NCBI RefSeq assembly: GCF_950295315.1
Contig: NC_080172.1
Span: 78,015,118-78,079,117, forward strand
Length of the DNA stretch: 64,000 nucleotides
Direction of reading: 5' to 3'
From: Erinaceus europaeus
Lineage: Eukaryota > Chordata > Mammalia > Eulipotyphla > Erinaceidae
Made by a program: the position numbers and the translations under genes
The notes under the pieces: model-generated
What the model was told of the DNA's origin: nothing
The model's input: the letters and a program-made list of their open reading frames with translations, nothing else
Database searches by the model: none
Part shown: positions 36,368-46,682 of the stretch, piece after piece
Position numbering within the stretch: position 1 is the first letter of the stretch
How the letters are laid out: every line of letters begins with the position of its first letter

Positions 36368-38397
36368 ATGGCATTAAAATATCTTCAATCTATGATATCA
36401 ATAAATGTCAGTGGCCTTAATTCATATATTAAAAGGCACAGAGTAGGAAGATGGATCAGAAAACACAACCCAACAATATGTTGTCTACAGGAAACCCACC
36501 TATCTCAAAAGACAAAAACAGACTCAAAGTGAAGGGATGGAAAATTATCATACAAGCCAATGGCCCCCCAAAAGGGCAAGAACAGGTATTCTCATATCTG
36601 ACATGATAGACTTTAAAATCAATAAAATTAAAACAGATAGGGATGGACACTTATCGGGTTGCATCACAGGGGAGAGAGAAGAGAGTGGGAGTGGGAACAC
36701 AAATCCTTATTCACCTGGGCGCCCCAGAATTGGGTGTGGGCACGGTGGTTTGGGCCATGTGGAGTTAGCAAAATGGGTCAGGTTGCAGAGGAGAAGAGGG
36801 GGGCAAGACAACGAAAGCGGAAATACGAGCAATTTTTATGGAAGGATTCCAGAAGTGGCAAGTCGGGACAAGATTGGCTAGAAAAAGGGGGGGGGGAAGG
36901 CACTCTGGGAAGCTAGGGTTTCAGCTCTTTCGGGAATGGGTAATACCCTGAGGGGGCAACGTGGTGGATATCAATAAATAAAACTTGCATGGAAATATAA
37001 TGTTTTGTGGGCCCTGCCAATGGTCTACCACATCTGCACAATATCCCAACAGACACTACTTAATGCTCAGAGGAGCAGTCAATCAAGAGGATTTAACAAT
37101 TATTAACATTTATGCACCCAATGAGAAGCTATCTAAATACATTCAACATCTACTGAAAGAGCTATAGCAATATTTTAACAGCAACACAATCATAGTAGGG
37201 GACTTCAATGCCCCACTCTCTCAACTTGACAGATCATCCAAGCAGAAAATCAATAAAGACATGAAGGTGTGAAACAGGGAGATAGATAAACTAGAACTAT
37301 TGGACATTTTCAGAATCATTCATCCCAAGAAACTGAAATACACATTTTTATTCAAGTCCACATGGGTCATTCTCAAGGATAGACCATATTATGTTAGGCC
37401 ACAAAGACAGCACCAGAAAATTCAAGAACATTGAAATCATCCCAAGCATCTTCTTAGACCACAGTGGAATGAAACTAACACTTAACAATTAACAAAATAT
37501 TAGTAACAGTCCCAAAATATGTAAAATCAACAGTACACTACTTAACAACTACTGGGTCAAAAAGGAAATAAAGGAAGAAATCAAAATGAGAGTTCAATGA
37601 AAATGAAGACACAAGCTATCAAAATATTTCGGACATAGCTAAGGTAGTACTGAGAGGGAAGTTCATAGCCATATAAGCACACATAAGGAAACAAGAAAAA
37701 GCACAAATAAACATCCTGATTGCACATCTTAAAGACCTATAAGAAGAAGAACAAAGGAACTCTAAAGCAACCAGAAGGACAGAAATAACTAAAGTTAGGG
37801 CAGAAATAAGTAAAGTTGAAAGTAAGAAAACCATGCAAAGGATCAATGAAGGTAAATGTTGGTTCTTTGAAAGAATGAACCAAATCGACAATCTTTTAGC
37901 CAGACTCACAAAACAGAAAAGGGAGAAGACCCAAATAAATTGGATCATAAATGTAAGAGGATATATCACAACAGAAACCGCAGAAATTCAGCATATCATG
38001 CGAGGCGTCTATGAAAAACTCTATGCCACTAGTTAGGGAATCTGGAAAAATAGACGAACTCCAAGATATCTACAGAATTCCAAAATTAAATAGAGAGGAA
38101 CCAGATAAAATGAACAAGCCCATCACAGCTAATGAAACCGAAACAGTTATCAAAAACCTTCCCAAGAATTAAAGTTCTGGACTAGTTGGTTTTACAAATG
38201 AATTCTACAAGACCTTCAAAGAATAACTAATACCTCTACTTTTAAAAGTCTTCCAGAAGATTGAAGACACTGGAATACTCCCTTCCAGATTCTTGAAGCC
38301 AACATCACTTTGATACCAAAATCAGACAGGGACACAACCAAAAAAGAAAACTACAGATCAATATCTCTTATGAACATAGATGCTAAAATAGTGAACA
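36368..38397 (+). pseudogene. L1 ORF2 remnant, endonuclease and RT N-terminus
   Basis: It starts MALKYLQSMISINVSGLN, the N-terminal apurinic-endonuclease-like domain ('NVNGLN' in better copies), with 'CLQETHL' as the catalytic Glu segment. It is interrupted by an LTR after about residue 95. After the LTR it reads 'EDLTIINIYAPNE', 'GDFNAPLSQLD', then '[26 protein letters not shown]' split by stops. It ends at 'NIDAKIVNN', before the FADD box. ORF2 supplies nicking and reverse transcription; this copy cannot. Confidence 0.85.
36652..37051 (-). mobile_element. Solo LTR (family A) inside L1 ORF2
   Basis: 400 bp flanked by a perfect 6-bp target-site duplication 'gacact' at 36646-36651 and 37052-37057. 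The minus strand starts 'tgttgggatattgtgcagat' and shares 'ccccctcagggtatt', 'ctccacatggccc' and 'aaggatttgtgttcccac' with the plus-strand LTR at 62592. The terminal CA has decayed ('cccgata') and the AATAAA signal reads AATAAG. No internal viral sequence remains. Confidence 0.88.
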
Positions 38398-38684
38398 ATC
38401 CCATCACTGTGCCTTGGAGCTCCACTTCCCCAGAGCCCTTCCCTACTAAGGGAAGTTAGAGACAGGCTGGGTGTATGGATCAATGTCTATGTTCAGTGGG
38501 GAAGCAATTACAGAAGCCAGACCTTCAACTTTCTGCATCCCACAATGATCTTGTGTCCATACTCCCAGAGGGTTAAAGAATAGGAAAGTTATCATGGGAG
38601 GGGATGGGATACAGAGATCTGGTGGTGGTAATTGTGCAAAAATGTACCCATCTTATCCTATGGTTTTGTCAATGTTTCCTTTTT

Positions 38685-39325
38685 TAATTTTATAAATATT
38701 TATTTATTTTCCCTTTTGTTGCCCTTGCTTTATTGTTGTTGTATTTTTTTTTTATTTTTTAAAATTTATTTATTTATTTATTTTTCCTCCAGGGTTATTG
38801 CTGGGCTCGGTGCCTGCACCATGAATCCATTTTTCCCCCTTTTATTGCCCTTGTTGTTGTAGCCTCGTTGTGGTTATTATTATTGCCATGTTGATGTTGT
38901 TCATTGTTGGATAGGATAGAGAGAAATGGAGGGGCGGGAAGACAGAGGGGAGAGAGAAAGATAGACACCTGCAGACCTGCTTCACTGCCTGTGAAGTGAC
39001 TCCTCTGCAGGTGGGGAGCTGGGGGCTCCAGGATCCTTATGCTGGTCCCTGCGCTTTGGGCCACATGCGCCCAATCCCCTGTTGTTGTAGTCATCATTGT
39101 GGTTGTTATTGATGTTGTCATTGTTGGATAGGACAGAGAGAAACTGAGAGAGGAGGGGAAGACAGAGAGGTGGACAGAAAGACAGATACCTGCAGACCTG
39201 CTTCACTGCCTGTGAAACGACTCCCCTGCAGGCGGGGAGCTGCAGGCTCGAACCGGGATCCTTACGCAGGTCCTTGTGCTTTGCGCCACCTGCGCTTAAC
39301 CTGCTGCGCCACCACCCAACTCCCC
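38685..39325 (-). mobile_element. Long-tail SINE (outer) in L1 3' UTR
   Basis: The tail is at 38685-38743 and the rest at 39080-39325, ending at the head complement 'cttaacctgctgcgccacca'. Target-site duplication 'aatgtttccttttt' at 38671-38684 and 39326-39339, which is L1 3' UTR sequence. The B-box complement 'ggctcgaacc' is intact. It is split by a second SINE. Confidence 0.93.
38744..39079 (-). mobile_element. Long-tail SINE (inner) with extended tail
   Basis: Inserted into the tail of the outer SINE, with a 10-bp duplication 'tgttgttgta' at 38734-38743 and 39080-39089. Its tail carries an extra segment, 'ctccagggttattgctgggc' on the plus strand, which most copies here lack but which recurs at 58619. 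Confidence 0.92.
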
Positions 39326-39359
39326 AATGTTTCCTTTTTATAAATAAAAATTTAGAAAA

Positions 39360-39725
39360 AAAAGGTGACTTCACCATTTTTAGCTGATTTTGGATGGACC
39401 ATGAAAAATTCATGTTAAGTAAAATAAGTTAGATACAGAAGGATGACTATGGAATGATCTCACTCTCAGGCAGTCATTGAAAAACAAGATCAGAAGAGAA
39501 AACACAAGTAGAACCTGAACTGGAATTGGCATATTGCATCAAAGTAAAAGACTCTGGAGGTGGGGGAGGGGAGGTGAATACAGGTCCAAGAAGGACGACA
39601 GAGGACCTGGTGGAGGCTGTATTGTGTATTGTTATATGAAAAACTGGAAAATGTTATGCATGCACAAACTATTGTATTTACTGTTGAATGTAAAGCATTA
39701 ATTCCCCAATAAAGAAATTAAAAAA
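39360..39725 (+). mobile_element. L1 3' end, short 3' UTR type
   Basis: ORF2 end ('gattttggatggaccatg', 'gaatgatctcactctcagg'), then 'gcatattgcatcaaagtaaa', 'ggtccaagaaggacgacag', 'aaaatgttatgcatgc' and 'cattaattccccaataaag'. This 3' UTR is only about 250 bp, unlike the 1.2-kb type elsewhere. Confidence 0.85.
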
Positions 39726-41811
39726 CTATAAATATACTAAAAAGAACAAAAGAAAATTTAAAACAATAAACTCTTCCAAAAAGGTATGATTGTATTTATT
39801 TATTTATTTAATTTACAACTACATTTGTAAAATTATAATTAGTTTAATTTATCTAATGAACACCCCATCAAAGTGTGTAGAATATTTTTCAAGGCTGTCT
39901 CTAATTATACACAAACCAGCACCATGGTTTTAGATGTGTTAGAGCAAAATGGGCATTCAGAAAGTTCTCACCATTTGTCTCTAACCAAAGATTTTGTAAT
40001 TTCCCCCTAAAGTTAAAAAGGTTACTAATGGATATAAAATGTTTTTCCCGAAAGGTTGAATTTTCTTAGTAATTTAGAGATATATCTTTCACTTTTAAAG
40101 TTTTGGGATCTAGTTCTTGACCTTTTCTAGTCTGTGCTGAGGATAACTGTATTTCTTGAAATAAAGTTAATGATATTATAGCTGAGCCTGTATAAAAGGT
40201 TAAGTTATAAGGATTACAATTCAATTGTTAGTCTCTTAAAAGTGGTTGCGTCTATGTTTTTGTTTTCTCCTTAATTTTTGTGCCTTTTAATTAGCCTTAT
40301 ATCAAAGCAGATTTATGTTAGTTTTATTTTCTTTAGGAAGACCATTTATAAGAACCTGAGTATGAAAGAGTGAAGCTCAATTATTATTTTTTATTTATCT
40401 ACTTTACTAACAACTCAGAATTCTGAAAAGTCTGGATTGAGCTATGAAAAGTTTGTGTGCTTTGCAAAATGTTGTCCAACTGGCCATTCCACTCAGTTTT
40501 GGGAAATGTCCTAGAAGCTTGGAAAGAAGAATTTTTCAAGAGAGCCCTAATGTTGCCAATTTCCAATTGGCTAAGACACATTACAAGGACAACCTTTTCT
40601 TTCAGAGCAATCTGGCATTTCTACTCCAATTGGAATCTGCAACATGAAGATGAACATGGGAAAAAGACTAAACAAACCTTTTCAGATTTCTGGTCCAGGT
40701 GAATCTTTCATTCTGGCCTACCAGGTAAATTTTTTGCTGCATACTCAGTCTGCTCCAATCTTCTTCTGATCATTGACTACTTCAAATATTAGGGAGTATG
40801 GGGCACAATACTAGTTAGTTTTAGAGTTGAGAAATAGCCAGGGCAAATACAGGGTGAATGTACAGATCTATCTTTATACATATACACAAGACTTTGAACC
40901 TATCTGAATGGTTCAAATTATTGCTAATAAAATTTTAGATATGCTGTTTGAGGAAACCTGCCTGTCACATTGGCTTTGGCTCAAGTAGCTCCCACTCTTG
41001 AAGCCTGTTTGGGAAACGGTGACAGCTGTGCTCTTTGCCTGACTGCTTTCATTTATGAAAACATGGGGGTAAATGGCAGTCACCCCCACAGGCCCTTTTA
41101 CTGTGAATCTTTTTTTCTAGCTACAGCCAAGAGTAAAAGCCCCCAAATGAATTGAGTAACAGTCATTTAGAGTCTACCTCAAATAGCTTTCATTTGATGT
41201 CTACAAAAAAGCCTCAGAAAATTAAAGGTATTTAGTTGTGATTTCTTAATAGTATTTTTGTTCCTAAAATAACACTCATTTTTTTATGTTTTGTTTTGCT
41301 TTTTAGCAAAGACACTTGTGTGATAATTTAAGTAAGCATGACAATAATATACAATAGCACTTTTTCTCTTAGATTTTTTTTCTCAGTGTGGATGAGGGGG
41401 GATTAGAAGACTTGGGTCCTGTACACGTCCCTTTGTCAAATTTGACCTTATTCTACCCTTAAGCAGAAGTGTTATCATTAAAACCAAAGCCCATAGCAGA
41501 TTAGTATAGATGGGCCCTTTCATGTGAGTAGGGTTTTTTCTTTTCTCGAAGAATGATAGTTTTCTTTATAACTTTATCCCTCTCTTTAGTCTTTAGTATT
41601 TCAATATGTTTCTGGTATTTGGGTCATGGACATTCATTTTGTTTATAAGACCATTTAAGTGGACCACAAGATTCCTACTTTGCTTGTATGGAGGGGAAGA
41701 AAGTATTCAGAGAAAATTTTCAAATTCTTCTATTGCCCATGTTTCTAGTATATGAAAACCAACTTTTGAAAACCTACACCTCTATCTTTTAATACTTTTC
41801 ACAATATCATT
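39726..41811. other. Unassigned sequence
   Basis: About 2.1 kb without a recognised gene or repeat. Short open frames at 40399-40702 and 40970-41155 have no recognisable domain. Confidence 0.4.
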
Positions 41812-42008
41812 ATTTTTTATTTTTATTTATTTGTGGGATAGAGACAGTCAGAAATTGAGAGAAGAGAGGGAGAGAGACAGAGAGACACCTGCAGCGCTGC
41901 TTCACCACTCGTGAAGCTTTCCCTCTCTAGGTGGGGACCGGGGGCTCCAACCTGGGTCCTTATGCACTGTAACATGTGCTCTCAACCAGGTGCGCTACCA
42001 ACTGGCCC
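41812..42008 (-). mobile_element. Short-tail SINE (ERI-1-like)
   Basis: Left TTTATTTATTTG, purine-rich middle, 'cacctgcagcgctgcttcac', 'ggtggggaccgggggctcc' and head complement 'tctcaaccaggtgcgc'. Imperfect flanking 'tatcattatt' (about 41807 and 42013) fits a target-site duplication. Confidence 0.93.
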
Positions 42009-42967
42009 CTATAGTATCATTATTATAAATCCTGATGCTATTACAGAAATTCATAAAATCCAAAGAATCTAAGCCAGTGGAGGTGTTTATCAGATGACTG
42101 TAAGTAAATAGATATTTTTGCACATCACTATTATGGCTTGTTATAATTACCAGATCTGCAACTCTTATCTTTTGTTGTTGTTGTTGTTGTTTGTTTAGGA
42201 CTCCAAATTCAGAACACCTCTTACTCATTACAAATGAGTAAAAGTAGAACTTTAAGGGACACCTGTCAATTTCCATGCCTTTGATGAAAACCAGGACAGT
42301 TTTTCCAAATTATCCCACAATTGTCCCCCCCCCCCAGTGGTTTATCACTGATGTATTAATTACTATCAGTAGATATATTTGTATTCCTCCTGGACATCAG
42401 AGGTTGTATGGCAAAGGTGATATGCAGTACAGTAATTCAGTGTCTCTGGGATTATCAGACAAATTGGAGAGATGACCACTAAGCAGGCAGTTTTAATAGC
42501 AGGTAAATTGTGTTTTTGTGGAGGCATAGAAGAACTCCAAAAAGTCTCCCAAGTGCTACCAGGTTTTTTCTCACTCTGTATATAATTCAGACTCAAACAC
42601 TCAGCATCTCAGGTTGGAAATTTTACTAGGTAAAGAGAAACCAAAGTATACGTTAGAGAAGCAGGAGACTCAGTGATGAGCACTTGCCCAAATTGCTGGT
42701 CTTAAAGTCTATAAGGGTTTTCTCTAATTTTATTCCTTCTCTTCTTCACACAGTGATTGGCTGAACATACTCAGGTAATTCTGAACCATTTGTTATGATT
42801 GGTTGAGAAATCTTCAATGCTCTTAAGCAAGAATATTTGACTTTTGTGATTGGTTCTTATCACATTTTGAAGAGCTGATAAAGGGAACTGTCTTTTTTTT
42901 TTCTACTAAAGGCTATTTGCATATTTATGACATCATTCACTATGACATAAAATTTTCAACTTAAAAA
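42009..42967. other. Unassigned sequence
   Basis: It includes a short (TTG)n run at about 42171-42191 and a C-run at about 42326-42336. No gene recognised. Confidence 0.4.
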
Positions 42968-42978
42968 TTAGGAGTTGG

Positions 42979-43186
42979 TGGACCTTCTGCATCCCATGAT
43001 GATCCTGGGTCCATATTCTCAGAGTTTTAAAGAATAAGAAAGCTATCAGGGGAGGGGATGGGATATGGAGCTCTGGTGGTAGGAATTGTACCCTTCTTAT
43101 CCTATGGTCTTGTCAGTGTTTCCATTTTATAAATAAATAAATAAACACACAAAATAAAAAATATATTTAAATTAAAAAAAATATTA
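42979..43186 (+). mobile_element. L1 3' end, about 200 bp
   Basis: 'gaccttctgcatcccatgat', 'gatcctgggtccatat', 'gggatatggagctctggtgg' and a TAAATAAATAAATA tail. Flanked by 'ttaggagttgg' at 42968-42978 and 'ttaggacttgg' at 43187-43197. Confidence 0.88.
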
Positions 43187-43195
43187 TTAGGACTT

Positions 43196-43422
43196 GGAGC
43201 CAGGTGGTGGTGCACCTGATTAAGCACACATATTACAGTGCACAAGAACCAGGGTTTGAGCCCCTGGTCCCCACCTGCAGAGGGGAAGCTTCATGAGTGG
43301 TGAAGCAGGTGTCTCTCTATCTCTCTGTCTCTGTATCTCCTCCATCCCCTCTAAGTTTCTCTCTGACTCTATCCAATAATAAATAAATAAAACTATTTAA
43401 ATAAAAAATAAATTTTAAAAAG
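43196..43422 (+). mobile_element. Short-tail SINE in the L1's own target duplication
   Basis: Head 'gagccaggtggtggtgcacc', B-box region 'gggtttgagcccc', body and AATAAATAAATA tail. Its duplication 'ttaggactt' (43187-43195 and 43423-43431) reuses the L1 duplication immediately upstream. Confidence 0.92.
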
Positions 43423-43726
43423 TTAGGACTTAATGTTACTATGAAAAAAAGCTACTACATTTATTGAATTTTGAGCCTCTTCTGTGGTTGCCTTGGCAGG
43501 ATCAGACCAAATTATTTCATTTAACTGTACATGGCCCATGCATGAGCTGAATGTTCTCCAACTCTTGATTAGAGATTTAAATTTTACTAATTAATTAAAA
43601 GTGAAAGTATAACTTCTTAAAATATATCCCAATGAAGCACCTGCTATTCATTTAACATTCTATTTCTTCTTTTTGTATTATCTTTTTAGATATAGATTAA
43701 CTGAAACAGCACTGCCCACATAAAAT

Positions 43727-44102
43727 CATTTTTTATTATTTATTTAATAATGATTGACAAGATTGTAGGATAAATTGGGTACAAATCCATACAATTCTCA
43801 ACATCAGAGTTCCTTATTCCTTCACCTCCATTGGATGTTTTCCTATTTACCTCTCTGGTAGAATGAACCAAAGATCTTTATGGGGGCAGAAGATGGAAGG
43901 TCTGGTTTCTGTAATTGCTTCTCTGCTGGACATGGGCATTGACAGGTTGATTCATTCTGTCCAACCTGTTTATATCTTTCCTTAGTGGGGTAAGGCTCTG
44001 CGGTGGTGGGCTTCCAGGATACATTGGTGAGATTGTCTGTCCAGGGAAGTCAGGTTGGTGTCATGGTAGCATCTGCATGGTGGCTAAAAAACATTAAGAT
44101 AG
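43727..44102 (-). mobile_element. L1 3' UTR fragment
   Basis: Minus-strand terminal UTR: 'tgattgacaagattgtagga', 'gggcattgacaggttgattc', 'gtctgtccagggaagtcagg'. It ends abruptly where the plus-strand L1 5' UTR begins. Confidence 0.85.
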
Positions 44103-44479
44103 AGGTTCCCGGAAGATGGCGGACTGAGAAGTTGCTAGTGGCTTGAGCTCTGACCACATCTTCTGGAAATGGTAGGATTTTCTGCCTTTAGTAGGCCAGT
44201 CAATAAGGGGTCCTAGCGGTGACACCAAGGAGGTAACTATAAGTTAATTTGGGTTAAAATATAGAGTAGGAAAAAATGGAAATAATTTTTTTTTCTTTCT
44301 TTTAAATTATTAAGCACACCTCCTCCCCCCCACCAACTGGTCCCTGGGGACCAGCTCCTAGCAGGCTCCCCTGCTGAGCCCCTTTCTTTACCAAAATTCC
44401 TGTCCCACCAGGGAGTATCATTCATTCTAAGTCTATACCCTTCTGAAACCTCTGGCCTTTTTTCTTTCTAAGTAGCCAA

Positions 44480-45690
44480 ACCCCCCCCACCTCAACCTGC
44501 ATAGCTAATTAAATAATTAAAAAAAAAAACTCTTTCCTTTCACCGCTCTTTTATGACTGTTCTTTTTCTTATCTTTTTCTTTTCTTTCTCTTTTTTTTCT
44601 TTTTATCATTCTTGCCATCCTTTCTTCCTTAATCCTACAGCTTCCAAAGCCACAGGCCCCATCCCCCACACCACCAAACAGTGTGCTTTTTTGAATTCAC
44701 TGACACACATTTGGGAATTATTTTGGGAAAGAATTCTGACTTAGAGTTGGACTCACACTGCAAGTATCTCTGCTCAACATCCCTACCTCCTTTAGCTACC
44801 CCTAGAATATACAGTGGATAGTAGATCTACATAACTGTCAAATTCAGCTATCCTTGTCTAGTCCTGAGTTTTTTTTTTTTTTTCCTCTTTCTTAATAATC
44901 AGCTGCCTCTGATCACGAGATTTGAGATAATCTGGGACAGGTTTTTTTTTTTTTCCCTGCTCTATTTTATTATTAATATTATATAAAGGCATATATCTTT
45001 CTGCCCCTTTAGGTCGAACAGAAGTAACTCTTAGGGTATCTTTTATTGCTAGGGTAGTGGGCATCTTATCTATTGTGGGAGGAAGTTGTCTCGTTACTCC
45101 TACCTCCTCTACAGACTCTCCCCTCCCTCCTCTTCTGAGCTAATTAAAAAAATTTAAATTAAATTAAATTAAAAATAAAGTAATAAAAAAACTTTCTTTC
45201 ACTGCTTTTTAATTACAGCTCTTTTTCTTATCTTTTCTCTTTTCTCTCTCCTGTCTCTCACTTTTTTTTTTTATTTTGTCATACACTTCTTCCTTCCTTC
45301 TTCTTTGCCTTTCTGAATTTGTGAATTAATTTGGGGAATAAATCTGACTCAGAGTGGACTCTCTATGTGTATATCTCTGCTCTACTTCCCTATCCCCTCT
45401 TGTTACCCCTAGAATATACAGTGGATAGTAGATTCGCATAACTGTCTATTCTTGCTATCCCTTCTTTCTTTTCTCTTTCTTCTTCACTGGGATTTGGTTA
45501 CTATTTTTTCATGGACTGGAGAAATTGATTGGCTAACTGGTAGTGATTAAACTGCTTCAATACTTACTTCAGTTACTACTGTAATTCCTGAGGTTGGTGA
45601 GTGCAGTTGTCATGAAGGTATTTAGTACAGTGTTGCTTGTACTCAAGACACAACAACTGAGGAACAACAGAGCATAAAAAAAGAAACACA
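44480..45690 (+). promoter_or_regulatory. L1 5' UTR with tandem promoter-like units
   Basis: 'cctagaatatacagtggata' starts at 44801 and again at 45408, a 607-bp period. Matching blocks precede both: a 'ctaattaaa' A-rich stretch, a 'tctttttcttatctttt' pyrimidine block and a 'tctgac...agagt' block. L1 5' UTRs hold the internal RNA polymerase II promoter, and some rodent L1s use tandem monomers. That the same arrangement is functional here is inference. Confidence 0.65.
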
Positions 45691-45702
45691 AAAATAAAAA
45701 AA

Positions 45703-46619
45703 ATGAGTAGATCAAAAACAAATAAAACTACTACTCCAATGAATGAGGACAATAGCCCAGAAGAAACTACAAAATAGCCAGAAGTAACCATAGATAAGAA
45801 AAGTATGCAAGCAATAATTAACTTATTAATCACAGAAATGAAAACAACGTTGGAGGAAATGAATGGCAGTATTAGGGAAACAACAGTTGAGACCCCCAAG
45901 GAAAATACCGATGATCTTGAGGCAATTAGAGAACTGAAAGCTGAAATAGCTGTAATGAACAAAGAAGCTGAGGCAAGGGAAAGCAGACTAACAGAAGCAG
46001 AAAACAGAATTAGTCAGACAGAGGATGAGTTAGAAAAAACTAAGAAAGAGGTGAAAGAGCTAAAAAAGAGATTGAGAGACACTGAAAACAACAACAGAGA
46101 CATATGGGATGATCTCAAAAGAAGTAACATTTGCATAATTGGCCTGCCAGAGGAAGAAAGAGAGGAAGGGGAAGCAAACATTCTAGAGGAAATAATAGAA
46201 GAAAAAACTTCCCAGACCTGAATAACAGAAAGGACATCAAGATTCAAGAGGCCCAGAGAGTACCAAACAGAATCAACCCAGACCTGAAGACACCAAGACA
46301 CATCATAGTCACAATGAGAAGAAATAAGGATAAAGAAAGGATCCTAAAGGCTGCAAGAGAAAAACAAAAAGTCACATACAAGGGAAAACCCATAAGATTA
46401 TCTGCAGACTTCTCCGTTCAAACTCTAAAAGCCAGAAGAGAATGGCAAGATATCTATCGAGCCCTGAATGAAAAAGGGTTTCAACCAAAGATAATATATC
46501 CTGCTAGACTTTCATTCAAACTAGATGGAGGGATCAAAACCTTCTTAGACAAACAACAGTTAAAGGAGGCAACCATCACCAAACCAGCCCTGAAAGAGGT
46601 TCTAAAAGACCTCTTATAA
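45703..46619 (+). pseudogene. L1 ORF1, nearly complete
   Basis: The ATG at 45703 reads MSRSKTNKTTTPMNEDNSPE. A TAG at 45775-45777 (codon 25) and a frameshift at about 46205 are the only two breaks I see. Domains: long coiled coil (about residues 55-140, 'EAENRISQTEDELEKTKKEV'), RRM-like region ('IIGLPEEEREEGEANIL'), C-terminal domain ('HIIVTMRRNKDKERILKAAR', 'LSADFSVQTLKARREWQDIY', 'QPKIIYPARLSF'). About 305 codons, close to family length. The product binds L1 RNA and acts as a chaperone in the RNP; this copy would be non-functional. Confidence 0.92.
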
Positions 46620-46682
46620 ACAAGAACATCACTATAATACTTGCAATATATCAGAGCAAACAAAAAAAATTTTTTTTGAACA

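Larger units (their letters stand above)
34527..38684 (+). mobile_element. L1 copy: 5' UTR, ORF1, N-terminal ORF2, then deleted to 3' UTR
   Basis: 5' UTR 34527-35339 (start 'gtgacttctggaggtggggc'), ORF1 remnant 35340-36311, ORF2 remnant 36368 to about 38397. A join then leads into the terminal 3' UTR ('tccacttccccagagccc'), reaching 'tatggttttgtcaatgtttc' at 38660-38680. Everything from the mid-RT to most of the 3' UTR is missing. A solo LTR (36652-37051) and nested SINEs (38685-39325) inserted later. Confidence 0.9.

Noticed and set aside
40399..41155. Possible exons or a processed pseudogene
   Set aside because: Short frames (60-81 residues) on both strands without family motifs or shared reading direction; kept as unassigned.
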